From the NCBI RefSeq assembly GCF_000003605.2, contig NW_003152252.1, positions 164,826-196,945 on the forward strand: a stretch of 32,120 nt of DNA, read 5' to 3'. Shown here one piece after another: positions 9,182-20,876 of this stretch (position 1 is the stretch's first letter; every line of letters starts with the position of its first letter). The position numbers and the translations under genes are program-made. The notes below the pieces were generated by a model. The model did not search any database. It was not told the origin of the DNA and saw nothing but the letters and a program-made list of their open reading frames with translations. The stretch comes from Saccoglossus kowalevskii. Lineage: Eukaryota > Hemichordata > Enteropneusta > Harrimaniidae.

Positions 9182-9829
9182 GGATAAAATGCTCGGGGGG
9201 GGGGTCACTCTATATGCTGTTACTACCCCATGTGCGTTCCAAATTTAGCGGGAAGGCGGGGTGTTTTTCACCTTCCAGAGCGGGCCCGCGCGGGAGGCAA
9301 ATGGCCCCCTTTAAAATGCTAGTGTCTGCAATAGGGCCCCAGATATAAACTCGCAGGGTTGCTGTGCCCGCTGTAGGCCCGCTCTTGCAAACAACCACTC
9401 TCATACCCCGCCCTATAGGCCCCGACTAGGCCGCAAACGTCCGCCTGAACTTTCCCACTGGGACTTACCGGCCACTTCCAACACAAGCATGCGGAGAAGG
9501 CTTATTGTAATCGAAGAAACGAAACGAAACAGGACAACACACATAATAAAAATTGAACTGTATTCAGTGAATATGGGTTTTATATGCTCAATATTTACAA
9601 AATATTTGCCGAAAATAATATTTAATTCGTATATGGCTCAATATATGTATGAAATAGGGGGTGTTTTTTCTTCAATATGTCTGCTCTAGAGGGTACTAAG
9701 TTTACACTGCGTCCGCAATGGGGGTATGGTTTGCCAATATGCTGCCAGCCCTAGGGGCCTTTTTTTTTTTTTTAGCAAGAACGCACATGGTGTAAGGTTT
9801 TAATATAGAGTAACCCCCGGGATAAAATG
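9182..9829. mobile_element. GC-rich non-autonomous DNA element with terminal inverted repeats
   Basis: The inner body (9192-9819) begins with a G run then TCACTCTATATGC ... CCATGTGCGTTC, and ends GAACGCACATGG ... AATATAGAGTAACCCCCG, giving inverted termini of about 45 bp. It is flanked by the direct repeat GGATAAAATG (9182-9191 and 9820-9829), an apparent target duplication of 8-10 bp, which would suit a hAT-like element. The interior is far richer in G+C than its surroundings (for example CGGGCCCGCGCGGGAGGC) and encodes nothing recognisable. Class assignment is inference. Confidence 0.65.
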
Positions 9830-10924
9830 TCTCTGAATTCTTCTCAAAAAATCAAATCAAAAGATGTCCCTATAAAAATACTTATTCTTGTAGGCGGTAA
9901 AAGGTGTTAATTTTTACCTCCAGATTGGACGCGAAAATGTGAATTAATTTATATTCCGTAGAACATGCTTTTAAGGATAAAATTGAAACCCCGTTTTCGA
10001 GGTTGTCACCCGAATATGACCACTTGGGGCAAACATTTTGATTTTCCGTCGTGCTAAATTCTGTCGATAGAGGGCGCTACTCGCTTGAGTATGTAAGGAA
10101 TATCATTTGGTCAATAACCCGTTCAATATTTTACGAGATTCGTTTCAGTATTTTACTCCTGGGTGTTACCTACGTAACGTGAAATGTGGTCAATAAAAAT
10201 ATTGCTGATTTTTTATATTGTAACTTCTAAGTAGGCAATATTTTTATGAGCGTTTTGACGTTTCCGGCAGAGTGATATGATTTTAATGTTAAAACATCAC
10301 ACATCCGAATTTCGTATAAACAGTGTATTTTACTAGAGTTTTAACTGTCGAACACGACGTGACGTGGCAAATTTGGCATTATGGGTAAACCAATCAAATA
10401 TTGACGGGAAATGTACATGTGATTACAAAAGCCGACAATGCCACTTCAATATTCGTCATGTGACCTTACGGGTAAACACATCACGTGACAAGCCATGCCA
10501 GTGTTCTGGAATGACTGCTTTTGTAAAGCTAACAATTTTTTAGAGCAGTACTAAACAATTATTAATATTTGTTTGTGACAAGTTTGCTCGTAATTGTATA
10601 TATGTATAGACTGGGCTGTGGTTTTGCGCAAAATAGTATTCACTTCATAAAATAATGAAATACAGATGCACTTTCTTATTTTGGAATTAAAAGTACGTGC
10701 CAGTAATGACATCTTCATTTACTATTTTACCGATCGAATACAATGTTTGTGAGTGACGAAAATAACGTTTTATTATCAGATAATAATACGACACGAGAAT
10801 ATTCCATGTTATCAATAAACTATTCTCCCCATAAAATGCACTTTGTTCTAATCGGATTTTTTTTTCGAACAAATACTGATAGACGATGTTTTTCTAAATG
10901 TAATTTGATTTGTTGAAAATACAG
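9830..10924. other. Gene-free stretch with short hairpin and CACGTG site
   Basis: No gene seen. There is a perfect 13-bp inverted repeat, ATAAAAATATTGC (10193-10205) and GCAATATTTTTAT (10235-10247). CACGTG occurs near 10485. A TAGAGGGCGC word is at 10068-10077. Confidence 0.5.
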
Positions 10925-11177
10925 GACGTTCTATGGGGAGTTACATACGCCACTGGATACACCAAACAAATCGAGTCATGCCATACTTCGATGGAAGGAT
11001 TCATCATAGATAATTTTGTAGAAAGGGTTTATAATGCTCCTCAAGTGATCTTGACTGACTGCGTGAAACAGATGCACAAGATAATTCAAGTGAATTCATA
11101 TCGAGGTTATCAGAATTATTTAGAAAGGAAAAAAGTACAAACTTACAGTCTTGATTTTCACAAAGACCAAAATAATG
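10925..11177 (+). CDS. Candidate internal exon of an unrecognised gene
   Basis: A frame of 84 codons lies between a plausible acceptor (AAAATACAG) and a strong donor (AATG|GTAAGC). It starts DVLWGVTYATGYTKQIESCH, continues through EGFIIDNFVERVYN, and ends YLERKKVQTYSLDFHKDQNN. The make-up looks protein-like (aromatic and charged residues well spread, no low complexity), but I do not recognise the family. No partner exon was found on either side, and random open frames of about 100 codons exist elsewhere in the window, so length alone proves nothing. It may be an exon of a large-intron gene, or chance. Confidence 0.3.
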
Positions 11178-14029
11178 GTAAGCCTCAAAATAAAAGCTTG
11201 AACACGTGTTCCTTGACACGATGTGGTGAAATTTGTGACAGCCAATTAAACTAGACTACGCAGTGATAGATGCGATACCCGGATGAACCTACACGAAAAA
11301 GCAATCAACCTCGCCACCCAGGCGATCAAAACACCTTGCATCATAAGGTTGTTTTCGTCATTATCGCCGCCACTGACCTTATCCAATTAAGATGGAGTGT
11401 TCGTTAAGTGCTGCCGTGCAGGCAAATCAATGTTCCGTGACATTCACTTCATTATCGCTTACAGGCGTGCCAATCATTAATGTCATCAAGCACCGGTCGA
11501 TTAACTTCGGCTTGTTGAATCCCTGAATTATTGAAATGCATTTCATTAATATTAATGTTGTATATCGATGTCAATGTTATGCCAACAAGCCCAGTGTTAA
11601 ACATACGACTCATTCGCTCCCTTGTTGTATTGAGTATATCGTATATGTTGAACATATACATTATAATTTTGGAAAATTATGACAGTTATGTTTTTGTTCA
11701 ACAAAATTGACTGACAGGTACGGAACTTGTCGGTACGTCGTATCCTATATACAGTTTTGGATGTCGTATAGTTCGTGAGAAATCGTATTCAACAGAATCC
11801 TGAAATCGAATTTAGAACATCCTCCTGCGATACTGATCGAATATTAACACGAAACATACATGATCGTATTCTGCTATATCTCAGCTTTCTGGAAACATAT
11901 ACATTGCCATAGCTGCATGCTGAGTAACTGGCGAGGAAAGTCCTAATCGCAATGAAACTATTACTTGTGTTTTCCCTCTCGCTGCCTTAAAGTAATTAAA
12001 ATGATATGATGATAATTATACTTGATTTGGTGATTAGACACCATGATCTGCTGTGCAGACTAGATTAAAAGCTCCAGTTTTTCAGGATTTGTTACCAAAT
12101 CAACAGATTTTATAATTATTAGTGGTGATAATACAAAGTTAACGTGACATCACTGAATAAAACTACATACTGGGGTCATTCAAGTCCAAATACGGCGGAC
12201 ACGTACGTCCTCATTTGCATATAGATTAGTTTGTATTAAAAGTATACAATAACTGTATTAATTTCGTGACATCTACAGTGCAGTAGTGATTACAACCATA
12301 CAGTGGTTCTGTTGGGTGTATATTTGGATTGTACCAACTAATATTGAGTTCATAATACGGTATTCAACTTTATTTTATTGTCATCTTTTCATGCAATAAA
12401 TTAGTTTCGTGATTCTTTACGCATTCCTCCTCATGGAAATGCAAACAAAGAGATCGTCAATTAACCTTAAATGTCTTCTTTTCGTGAAAAATATCAAAAT
12501 TGGGTACGTTTCCCATTTTATTTTTAATGTTTTTTTTCATATTGGATAGTTTGAGCAACAAAAAACCTGAATGTTGATTATATTCTTGAAGGTCGCTCCG
12601 GGGATTCGACGTATTAAATATGAACAAAGAATTTATCACATTTTTGCTTCACATTGATTTGGACCATCCTTTTTTACCCACTATGAAATAATTAGAAGGG
12701 TTGCAAAAAAGAATCGTTTTAAAAAATATTTCCTTAAATCAGTATTTCATAAACAAATAGTATTATTATTGATTTATGACAACCACAAGTACTCTCCATA
12801 TTCATTTTTGCGGACAGTATTTCGGTGATCATATTTTGCCAACTAGTAGGTTATATGTACAACAACATAAATGATGTTCTTTCTGGAAATTTTTATTGTG
12901 GCTTCCTATACTCTTCATATATTTAAGTTGCCTGCCGGGATGATGTTAACTTGCTCTTAATTATGCCATGTGTCGTACACAATGAAGCCCTGGCATCTTT
13001 ATACGTCTCGCAAGCTGCCCTCAACGTTCACTTGAAGTTGTTTCGTACTCCACTACTTGGCTGGCCGAAAATTGAGACTTATTCAGAGTTTTAATATTTA
13101 TCGTTGATTTTCTAATCAATTATAATTAACACCAAAATCATTTTGTTCAACTCAGAAAAAAACAGAAATATATAATATGTTTTTTGCTCAACTTGAAAGC
13201 CGTCGTGTGCAGAGAAATCTGTGATTGGCAGACGACAACGCAACACCAAATAAGTCGTGTACTTTATATTAGTGAGAGCAATGAAAGCAAGGAGAAAGAG
13301 GTGAGATAATATACCAAAAGTGAAAGTCCATAATTAAGGTGTCCCCAGGCTGCTTGATTGCATTGATAATAAAGTTTATTGAAGGCGTCCGTCACGTTCC
13401 AATTCCACGCTCGATTAACGGTCTTCCTACCCGGTCATTGTCCACTAGATTGGCAAATATTCGTGAATGGCCTTGCAGTTGAATAAAAAACGCACAATTC
13501 ATGAATATATCGACCACAATCACGTTCATCTTCGGTCGATATGCCGGTAAATGCAATTAGACGCAAAATACGTGAATGTTTGTTTACTCTGGAGTTCCAT
13601 ACAACGCAGTCAACGTACCTCAATTAAAAAACGTACCTCGCCATTCACTTCGCAACAACATGTATCACATGACGATGTCAGGTGACTGATAGAGGTTATT
13701 TTGATTACAACTTGCATTGAATACGGGACAATCGATATAGCTGTATAGTATTATGTAGCTAAACCACATACTATGTGGGTCGGAGTTTTACGTCAATATA
13801 TAACGATTACCGATTCTATTGGTGCAAGTGTGTTTCGTGGTCGTCACAGTGTGTTATGAAAAATGGATTCGAGTTGTTATTACCAGCTGTTATTTTGTTG
13901 ACATATTGTAAAAGTAAAAATGCCTATTCACTATTAACTAACGCACCACAGTCGCATACAACTCATACGTACATGCAATACACTATTTTGGTAAATCGAC
14001 CCATCTAGTGACGAAGAGTTTCTGTGATA
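11178..14029. other. Gene-free stretch
   Basis: About 2.8 kb with only short, unconvincing frames. The one structure noted is the inverted repeat at 12012-12119, listed separately. Confidence 0.5.
12012..12119. repeat. Small imperfect foldback repeat
   Basis: ATAATTATACTTGATTTGG (from 12012) pairs with CCAAATCAACAGATTTTATA and on to 12119, with about 6 unpaired bases in the right arm and a loop near 58 bp. Possibly a worn miniature element. Confidence 0.4.
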
Positions 14030-14039
14030 TTAAAGGGCG

Positions 14040-14330
14040 GTGGTCGTAGCGCCACGCATGCGCGAGATATGGGTCTCGCATGAACAAAGATGGCTTTTAT
14101 TATGTTTTTTTTTTTTTGTGATTGGAGAGTATCGAACAAGTCGCCGGCGGCAATTAGTGCACGTCGTGCCCAAGTCAAAAACTCGTACTCGTGATTTTAT
14201 TAAAAGAGCGCACTTGATTGTGGGGAAATCGACGATTACTACAGATCTAAACGAGACGACTTTTCTGGAAGTAGAAGATACGGCGTTTCGCATGCGCGCG
14301 CATGTCGTTTTGGGGTGTAACATAAAATTG
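14040..14330. promoter_or_regulatory. CpG-rich promoter-like patch with NRF1-type palindromes
   Basis: CpG is dense compared with the neighbourhood. CGCATGCGCG occurs at 14055-14064 and again at 14289-14298 in CGCATGCGCGCGCATG; this is close to the NRF1 palindrome. AAGATGGC at 14087-14094 resembles a YY1/start-site element. Both strands are open for about 100 codons only because stops are rare in CpG-rich DNA. No recognisable gene starts here, so any transcript is unknown. Confidence 0.35.
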
Positions 14331-14518
14331 CATGCGTGAAATTGTGCTTCAGGGTATACCAATCGACGTCACAAAAATAAAATTCCTCTTTGTCGGCTAT
14401 CAGCAAACTGACATGTTCTTTTTTGCAGCCATGACAAAGCAGGAGTATTTTTGCACCCCAGTCTCGCTACTTCCGGGAAAGTCGTCCATCGACGATTAGA
14501 ACGGCCTTTGCGTCACCC

Positions 14519-14554
14519 ATTTGTGTCATAGAGCGCTTCGTCACTTGAGGGCGC
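14519..14554 (+). repeat. Solo copy of the TAGAGGGCGC-type terminal repeat
   Basis: TTTGTGTCATAGAGCGCTT followed by CGTCACTTGAGGGCGC aligns base for base, with few differences, to the right terminal repeat at 22436-22470 (TTTACGTCATAGAACCGCC followed by TTGTCGATAGAGGGCGC). No inverted partner was seen nearby, so it may be a solo or broken end. Confidence 0.45.
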
Positions 14555-14599
14555 TATTTATAGGACAGGGGTATTCAAACGCACACTACATGACGACAT

Positions 14600-15374
14600 T
14601 TAAATGACGGATAAAATGGTAATATTTGACAAGTTACGTATCTGTTCATATCAGATATATTTTGTTTGTTTACCGCTAAAACAGCAGTATTGACAATATG
14701 TCGCCCTGCTAGTAGCGTATTTGCTCGACCATTCTCGGAGCCTCAATGAAAGGTTGATCGTGACGGGAAAAAATGGGGCGTAATTTAATTATCGCAATGT
14801 ATTCACAGAGTTGCGTTATTAGATTAAAATCAACTCGTGACATGCCAAGTCAATTAATTTTAAACTTGACAGTTTTTGTTTTTATATTATCTGCATCCCC
14901 GTGGGTGTAACTTCAATACACTAATATTTAAGTGGTTATTTCCGCCAAGTCGCTGCCCTGATTACGCGTTGAGGGATTCTACTTGACTCATAAACTCTAG
15001 GGGGTCTATGCTTGACTTCAGTATTTCAACGTTGGAGTTGGAGTATAAGATGAAAATATTGCGTAACATAATGAAAACACATAATTGGGTTAGACTCTTG
15101 TACCGGTTCATTTACCTGGTGTTCAATTTGTTTTGATCAGGTATTTTTCAGATCACGTGTCTCACTTCCGGTAGATTGTCTTTCCTTTTCATTTTGTTTG
15201 TTTTCGCCACACTTCTCCGGGACCCCCACAGTTCCACCCAAACAGGGTGACTGTAACACATCATACACGTAGACACTGTGTACGACGCGCTTTTAAATAA
15301 TAACACAGTAAAGTTTACAATTTCCTACCAATGTGGTTCACATGAAAGCGAACCCGCCAACCAGTATGATTATA
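14600..15374. other. Gene-free stretch before the assembly gap
   Basis: No protein-like frame, repeat or motif that I can support. Confidence 0.5.
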
Positions 15375-15489
15375 ATTCATCCACTTAAAGGNNNNNNNNN
15401 NNNNNNNNNNNNNNNNNNNNNNNNNNNNNNNNNNNNNNNNNNNNNNNNNNNNNNNNNNNNNNNNNNNACCACCCTTTAAGTGGATGAAT
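15375..15489. repeat. Assembly gap (76 N) bounded by a perfect 17-bp inverted repeat
   Basis: N runs from 15392 to 15467. The 17 bases before it (ATTCATCCACTTAAAGG, 15375-15391) are the exact reverse complement of 15473-15489 (CCTTTAAGTGGATGAAT). The gap therefore sits inside a palindromic structure or inverted-repeat element. Confidence 0.9.
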
Positions 15490-18400
15490 GAGCAAGTTCA
15501 GCTATATTGGAGAAACCGTTCAATTTTTAATGGTGATCGTGCCGTTGTTACGACATACTAAATAACTGGCTGCCAATCGGCCATTTTATCTTGCATATCA
15601 AGCAGATATTACTGATTTACTGTAATACAATTTATATACTAGTATAACACATTGTTTGTAATTAAACAAAAAATGACCCTCACATGTTAACTTAATATAT
15701 ACACGAGTACCACGATCCAGAACCATGATTGAACATTCCCCCTCTCCCGAATTACGCCGTCATCGACCGTCACCCAGGAAACCGTTCACATTTTGCAAAA
15801 CACCGAGTAGTCAATCAAAAACAGGTTCGATCGTGTTCGCAATATTTATCATGCAATTGGCATTTACAACATAAGGTCTTTCGATTTTTATTTAGAATTA
15901 ATTACCAAGGAAACGGTTTATTGTCCTCAAATATCAATGAGAAACAAGGCATATTGTACGTACTTTGAACCAGGGTTACTGGAAAAATAACCGTGTTTGA
16001 ACAGAGCAAAATAAGCTGTTCGTAAAGATATTCGCCGAAATAAAAATATACAAAAATTAGTTTTCTCGAACACAATGGTTTCACATACAAACAATAACAC
16101 TGTTTCCAATAGAAACGGACAATGAACTTGACATTGACAACTCATGCCACTGATATGTTGACGCGTCCGTTCAGGGGGTCTATGGTCTTTAATGTCAAGC
16201 AAACAAAACCAAACGCAGTCAAACGAAGGGAGGACTCAAGGGTAATGTTGAAGAGACAGCGACGGGCTGAAAACGGTGATAACTCGTGGAATGCATATAA
16301 CGACGATTGGGTGTTCGTGTTGGTTGCGTGGTACTTATCTAATGATATCTACGTAACCGAATTTAGTTGAAAGAGTTCGATATGGAAAAATAATTGCGAA
16401 AAAATAAATCGCCACATCATATAATGGTATTTTAACTTATGTCAGCTTCTTCGTAATTATTATTCAGTATTTAACCGAACCCGATCGTGATTACAGACGG
16501 GAGAGACTTCGCCTCGGTCAACAGTGCTCTCTTCTGGTCGACAAAACATGTATACCTTGGCCCGGGTCAATACTTCTATAATTATACCGAAAAAAAATTG
16601 TAAGACTGAATTGTAAGATCCCCACACTCTTGTGTTGATATCCCATAATATTTTCCAACATTTCTGTCACTTTTAAGATTTTTTGTAGATATTATCTTAC
16701 TACGGGCGACTAAGTTGACACCAAATACGCATAGGATCTGATAGGGCTATGAGGTACTAGTATAATGATACTTAATATAGCCCGATCGTCGACGTCAGCA
16801 CGCGGCTTAACTACACTACCCAACAGGTGGTTTCAGAGAAAAACTCGACGCTTTAAAACCGTCGAGTACAGAGGAAGCTGCGCGTTTACGTCCTTCCACA
16901 TATCAATTTTAAGTGCACATTTCCTGAATAGTAGGCAATCAAGACATAATAAGGTCCGTCTACAGATTTCGCCGTCAAATGTCAAAAAATTAAAATTTGC
17001 GTAGATAATAACATCCACTTTCCAAAAACAAAAACAACAGTGGCGTTTTGTGTAATTATTGATTGGTAGGCGAGGTCATGTGACAACCACTACAGAAGGG
17101 TGGTTAGCTTGAATGCAATTATTTGCTGATAAACATCGGAATGCGCCGCTAAATCCACATCCAGCTTATATGGTCATACTTCGTAAGGTACTGTACTAGT
17201 ATAAGCCACCGGTTCTGTTATAACCCCCCGCACCGATCTTGTATTTGCTAAGTAGCGTTGCGGTATACCCGTTAGTGGTAAATCTTTTCAGGTAACGGAA
17301 TTAGCATAAATTACCGGTTAATTTAATTGTAAACTCGGGACGTGAACTTTGCTTAGCAAACATTATTACATTTTGCCTCGTCGGTGCATGTCGCCGTGTC
17401 AATACGCTCACAGTTCTATGTGTGCACTTCAACAATAGCCCATTTATATTAAACACTCGAAAACCACCACTTTCAACACGTCCGTGGGCTTTCTTTTAAC
17501 AAAATAAAGTTGTTTACTTTCGCCCAGCGCTCCCGTACAACCAACGATGCACATCGCAGAGATGTTTGTTATCCCCGGACAAGCTGAACTAAACAACGTC
17601 GACGGTCGAACTCGGACGGGGGCTTCATGTTGTGCTAAAACTATTTAATTTATTTCAAATCTTTATTATTCATGACATTCAATGAAACAAAATGTCATTA
17701 CATAAGCAAGAAACCCCCTCCCGTCTACCCTAATCCCGGAAAATAGCAGCATCCCCACTGAACTTTGTGTAATTGTCATTCAGGCCGGGGTGTTTTCACG
17801 TACATATGGTGGTAAACTGAAAATACCTTTACATGACAGTGTTCCTTAAAACTTAAAAAAAAATCTTCTCAATTTCTTTTAAACCAAAAAGAAGAAAAAT
17901 AATTGCACACCTTATTATCTGTTTGTTGTGAACTATGTATCTATGGTAACCTGTTGACCTTACACAACCCACTTGATTACCCCCTCCGTAGGCACTTCGT
18001 GATAATTGTCCATTTACACTTTGATAAATAAAAAGAGGTTTTTAATGGAGAGAAAACCGATCACAGCTCATCAATCTATATCAACAAGTCACAATACTAG
18101 CAGTATTAATTTAAATAATGAATTTTGTAAGTTGCCGATTGTTGTCGACCTCGTGACATTACGCAAACACACAACGCCGATGTTACGCGCGAGGCATTGT
18201 AAGTTTCTTTTATTTTCACCGAAATGTAATAACAAGGAAAGCACAGTTGTTTTCCTCTCTACCGTTTTGAAGAATTCCCACAGCGGCTAGATCAGATGAA
18301 GTGATCTAAATATACTATTCTCGAATTATTCATATCTTTTCTTAGAAATATGTTGCTTAAATAAAATTGTGCTAATGATAGTCAAAAAACAAAATATGAT

Positions 18401-18780
18401 CCACGGCTTAAAATTATAACATCGACCAAAACAATCTGGTTTTAATATGCTTTCCTTTGACGAGTACGGTTATGTTCAGCATAACAAAAACAAACAAAAA
18501 ATATTGTTTTCAATGTGTTTTCTAGAATCTACGCGCGGACGGCTTTTTATTTCATTCTGAATTTTTCATTAAATTTGTAATTTGTCATATTTTTCTCAAA
18601 TTCTGAAAAAAAATGAACAGACGAGCGTGGTGACCAACATAAAAAAAAATACCTGGGCCTAGCAGAGAATTTCGAGTTTTTACTCTAAAACAGCGTTTCC
18701 TGCATGTAAAACGCTTGAACACACTAATTGCTATTCCGTTACCTGAAGCAGTAATTATAACCCGTCGACACCATTAATCG
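15490..18780. other. Gene-free stretch
   Basis: About 3.3 kb without a recognisable gene. The short frames have no family resemblance. It contains three copies of the palindrome TACTAGTA (15637, 16755, 17194). Confidence 0.5.
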
Positions 18781-18854
18781 CAAGATGGCTGACGAGCGTC
18801 GAAAAAAAAAGAGACTCGTTTAGAATGGTATTGGATATAATAAAGAATTGTTAT

Positions 18855-18860
18855 TTTATT
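18855..18860 (-). terminator. Candidate poly(A) signal of the Tctex1-family gene
   Basis: TTTATT on the + strand, so AATAAA on the - strand, about 325 nt past the stop codon of the dynein light chain gene. Placement is inferred by position only. Confidence 0.4.
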
Positions 18861-19184
18861 TTATCGTGGTAACATACGATAAGAATCGGTTTATCAGTTC
18901 ACGAAACGTGTTATCCACACCTGAGCCAGTTACATGACAAATATAAACTAGGCTACGCTTACACGGAACGTTATTTGCTGCGCCATGGCAACCGTGACTG
19001 GCTTCACGCCGGGGACATTCCCCGCACTTGTACCAATAACAAGTTAAGTATGAACATTGAATTTGCCATGAATAAAATCGGCTATGTGCGAAAAAAATAC
19101 ATATATCATATTAAGTTTTTAAAAAAATCGATTTATCATGAGTTCGTATTTGTACGATTGATTGATCTGCGAAAATGCGCTGAC

Positions 19185-19820
19185 TTATTCCGCGTAGACG
19201 CCGTAAACGGTTGCTACGCAAAACAGCGAAGGGTTACGATACTCGTAGGAAATGAAAGTATCAAACTGAGAGTCCCATACAGCTCGACTACTAATACTGA
19301 CGTCTATCTTGTCTGTTTCACCAACATTCACCACAACAATAATCTTGTAACGTTCAATTCCAAGTTCTTTGATCCACTCTTTGATTTCGTCTGAGAGCAA
19401 CCTGCTCTGCTCGGCGCATAGTCTGGAATCGTATTTGACTCCATCGAACCGGTTCGCGATTCTGCTCGACATCATGTGGTAGATCTGACCCTCGTGGGTG
19501 ACGAATGGGTGATCGGGTTCCAATTTGTAAGTCGGTTGCAAGGTAATCCTGGGCGCTGAGATGGTGGATTTGGCTCGTGGCCGATCACTGAACGACATCC
19601 AACTGGAACCCTTAAGTTGCCTGGCTGTTGAACGTAACTTTAAATTTCTGGTCAATCGCTTCGCGGCAAGCAAACCCCGCAAATTGAGACCGGGCATGGA
19701 GATTCGACTCCCGTCCGTCGAACTTTTATCGCTGCTGTCTCTCTTCGTCGACCCCGTCATCGTCCCGTTACTCGCTACTGACATTTTCCGGTCGGATCCT
19801 TTCCGCAGTGCGCTCAACAT
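19185..19820 (-). CDS. Tctex1-domain dynein light chain (DYNLT4/DYNLT5-like), intronless
   Basis: This 211-residue protein has a Ser/Thr/basic N-terminal tail (residues 1-95) and a C-terminal Tctex1 domain (about 98-211). Diagnostic stretches are YKLEPDHPF (98-106), the helix with LLSDEIKEWIKELGIERYK (141-159), the strand YKIIVVVNVGE (158-168), and the end with WDSQFDTFISYEYRNPSLF (182-200) and VYGVYAE. Family members dimerise and link cargo or intermediate chains to cytoplasmic or ciliary dynein; the tailed TCTEX1D1/D4 subfamily (now DYNLT5/DYNLT4) is the best match, which suggests a ciliary or regulatory role. The ATG at 19818-19820 is the first in frame and gives a normal family length. 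The frame is one exon with no internal splice needed. I cannot decide between DYNLT4 and DYNLT5. Confidence 0.9.
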   Translation of the reverse strand: MLSALRKGSDRKMSVASNGTMTGSTKRDSSDKSSTDGSRISMPGLNLRGLLAAKRLTRNLKLRSTARQLKGSSWMSFSDRPRAKSTISAPRITLQPTYKLEPDHPFVTHEGQIYHMMSSRIANRFDGVKYDSRLCAEQSRLLSDEIKEWIKELGIERYKIIVVVNVGETDKIDVSISSRAVWDSQFDTFISYEYRNPSLFCVATVYGVYAE

Positions 19821-19948
19821 TTTCGCTGATTAAGTTGACTTTGACAGTTGAGAATATGTTGTAATCGACGACCACACATCGGCTAATGCACGAACGCGCC
19901 TATCGGAATCCTGCTGCGGTTCTATCAATCTGTGTGCTGCTGTCTTCT

Positions 19949-19962
19949 GTTGTTATGGCGAG
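19949..19962 (-). promoter_or_regulatory. Degenerate X-box-like site upstream of the Tctex1 gene
   Basis: GTTGTTATGGCGAG matches 10 of 14 positions of the palindromic RFX X-box (GTTGCCATGGCAAC). It lies about 130 nt upstream of the start codon. Weak by itself. Confidence 0.25.
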
Positions 19963-20445
19963 GCTCCTCGCGTACATAAGTCTCACCTGACCCACACACT
20001 CAGCGAGAAAAGCAAATATTGTCTCACACCACAGTATACCGTCGGCAATATTGTCACTTGTTATCGACAATCCTACCACGTTCAGATCAAAAGTTGTACT
20101 CTCAATACAGTCCCTGTAATAAATCAGAGCCGACGTTAACAGTTGAACTTAATTCGAACGTTCTTGATCAAAGACTGGAAAAACAGTTTTATCCAAATAC
20201 ACCTACTGTCACTAGCTAGCGGCTATTTATCCACGCTGTTTGTCTACCTTTTATTCGGATCTCTTCAAGTATATTCAGATATGAATAATCGGAGTCGTTC
20301 GTGATGCCAACCGTCTCACGGAGGTCACTGAATTAATGACACAATTAAAAATAAACGCCCCGATCACAAAACATCTCTCGACGAGCGTGCTCCGTCTACA
20401 TCGCTATAACTTTCACTCAAGCGTCGCCTCTTCTGTTCATTCTTC
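19963..20445. other. Upstream region of the Tctex1 gene, no further gene
   Basis: No protein-like frame. CpG is moderately common, which suits a promoter-proximal region of the - strand gene. Confidence 0.4.
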
Positions 20446-20876
20446 AGAAGATAAAGCACGAAATGCTAGTTAATGACAGAGGATTTTCGGTCATCCGCCC
20501 GACGCGTTCTTCAGTTGTAACCAATGGAGACGCGATAAGGAATCCCGTAAACTTTGTTTTACACAATATGTATACCGTCTGAATCTAATCGCGAAATGAG
20601 AACACGATGGCTTCATCATTATCGTCAATAATTGTTGGCGTGGCAACGAATAAACAAAATGCGTCCCCTACAGGAGTATCTACGCTATTAAGTGAGGTTA
20701 TCCGTATGATTCACGTGGGAAGCGAAGTCACTTGTGTTTATTTTCTGGAACTGTAATTTGTTTAAATGTATGTTACAGTAGTATAATATTGTTATTAAGG
20801 CGAGTTAGCAGAAATAAAGCAAAAACAAACATAATTTTATACGTGTTCTACGTTATCATTCGACAAATGGCGCATT
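20446..20876. repeat. Dispersed non-coding duplication, copy A
   Basis: It shares collinear blocks with copy B at 27126-27432: ATAAAGCACGAAATG, GGAGACGCGA, GTCTGAATCTAATCGCGAA (19 identical bases, 20577-20595), AAGTGAGGT, CTGTAATTG-like words, and a final CAAATGGCGCA. The order is the same and indels separate the blocks. No common reading frame survives, so the shared sequence is not coding. It is either an old interspersed repeat or a duplicated regulatory block. Confidence 0.65.

Noticed and set aside
14030-14362. Open frames of about 100 codons on both strands
   Set aside because: Both strands are open at once because the DNA is CpG-rich and poor in stops; neither protein looks like a known family.
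16122-16370. 82-codon + strand frame with a basic segment
   Set aside because: No homology recognised, no splice sites at useful positions, and length within chance.
18975-19394. 139-codon + strand frame overlapping the dynein light chain gene
   Set aside because: It is antisense to the Tctex1 domain, has no family resemblance, and its openness follows from the coding strand opposite.
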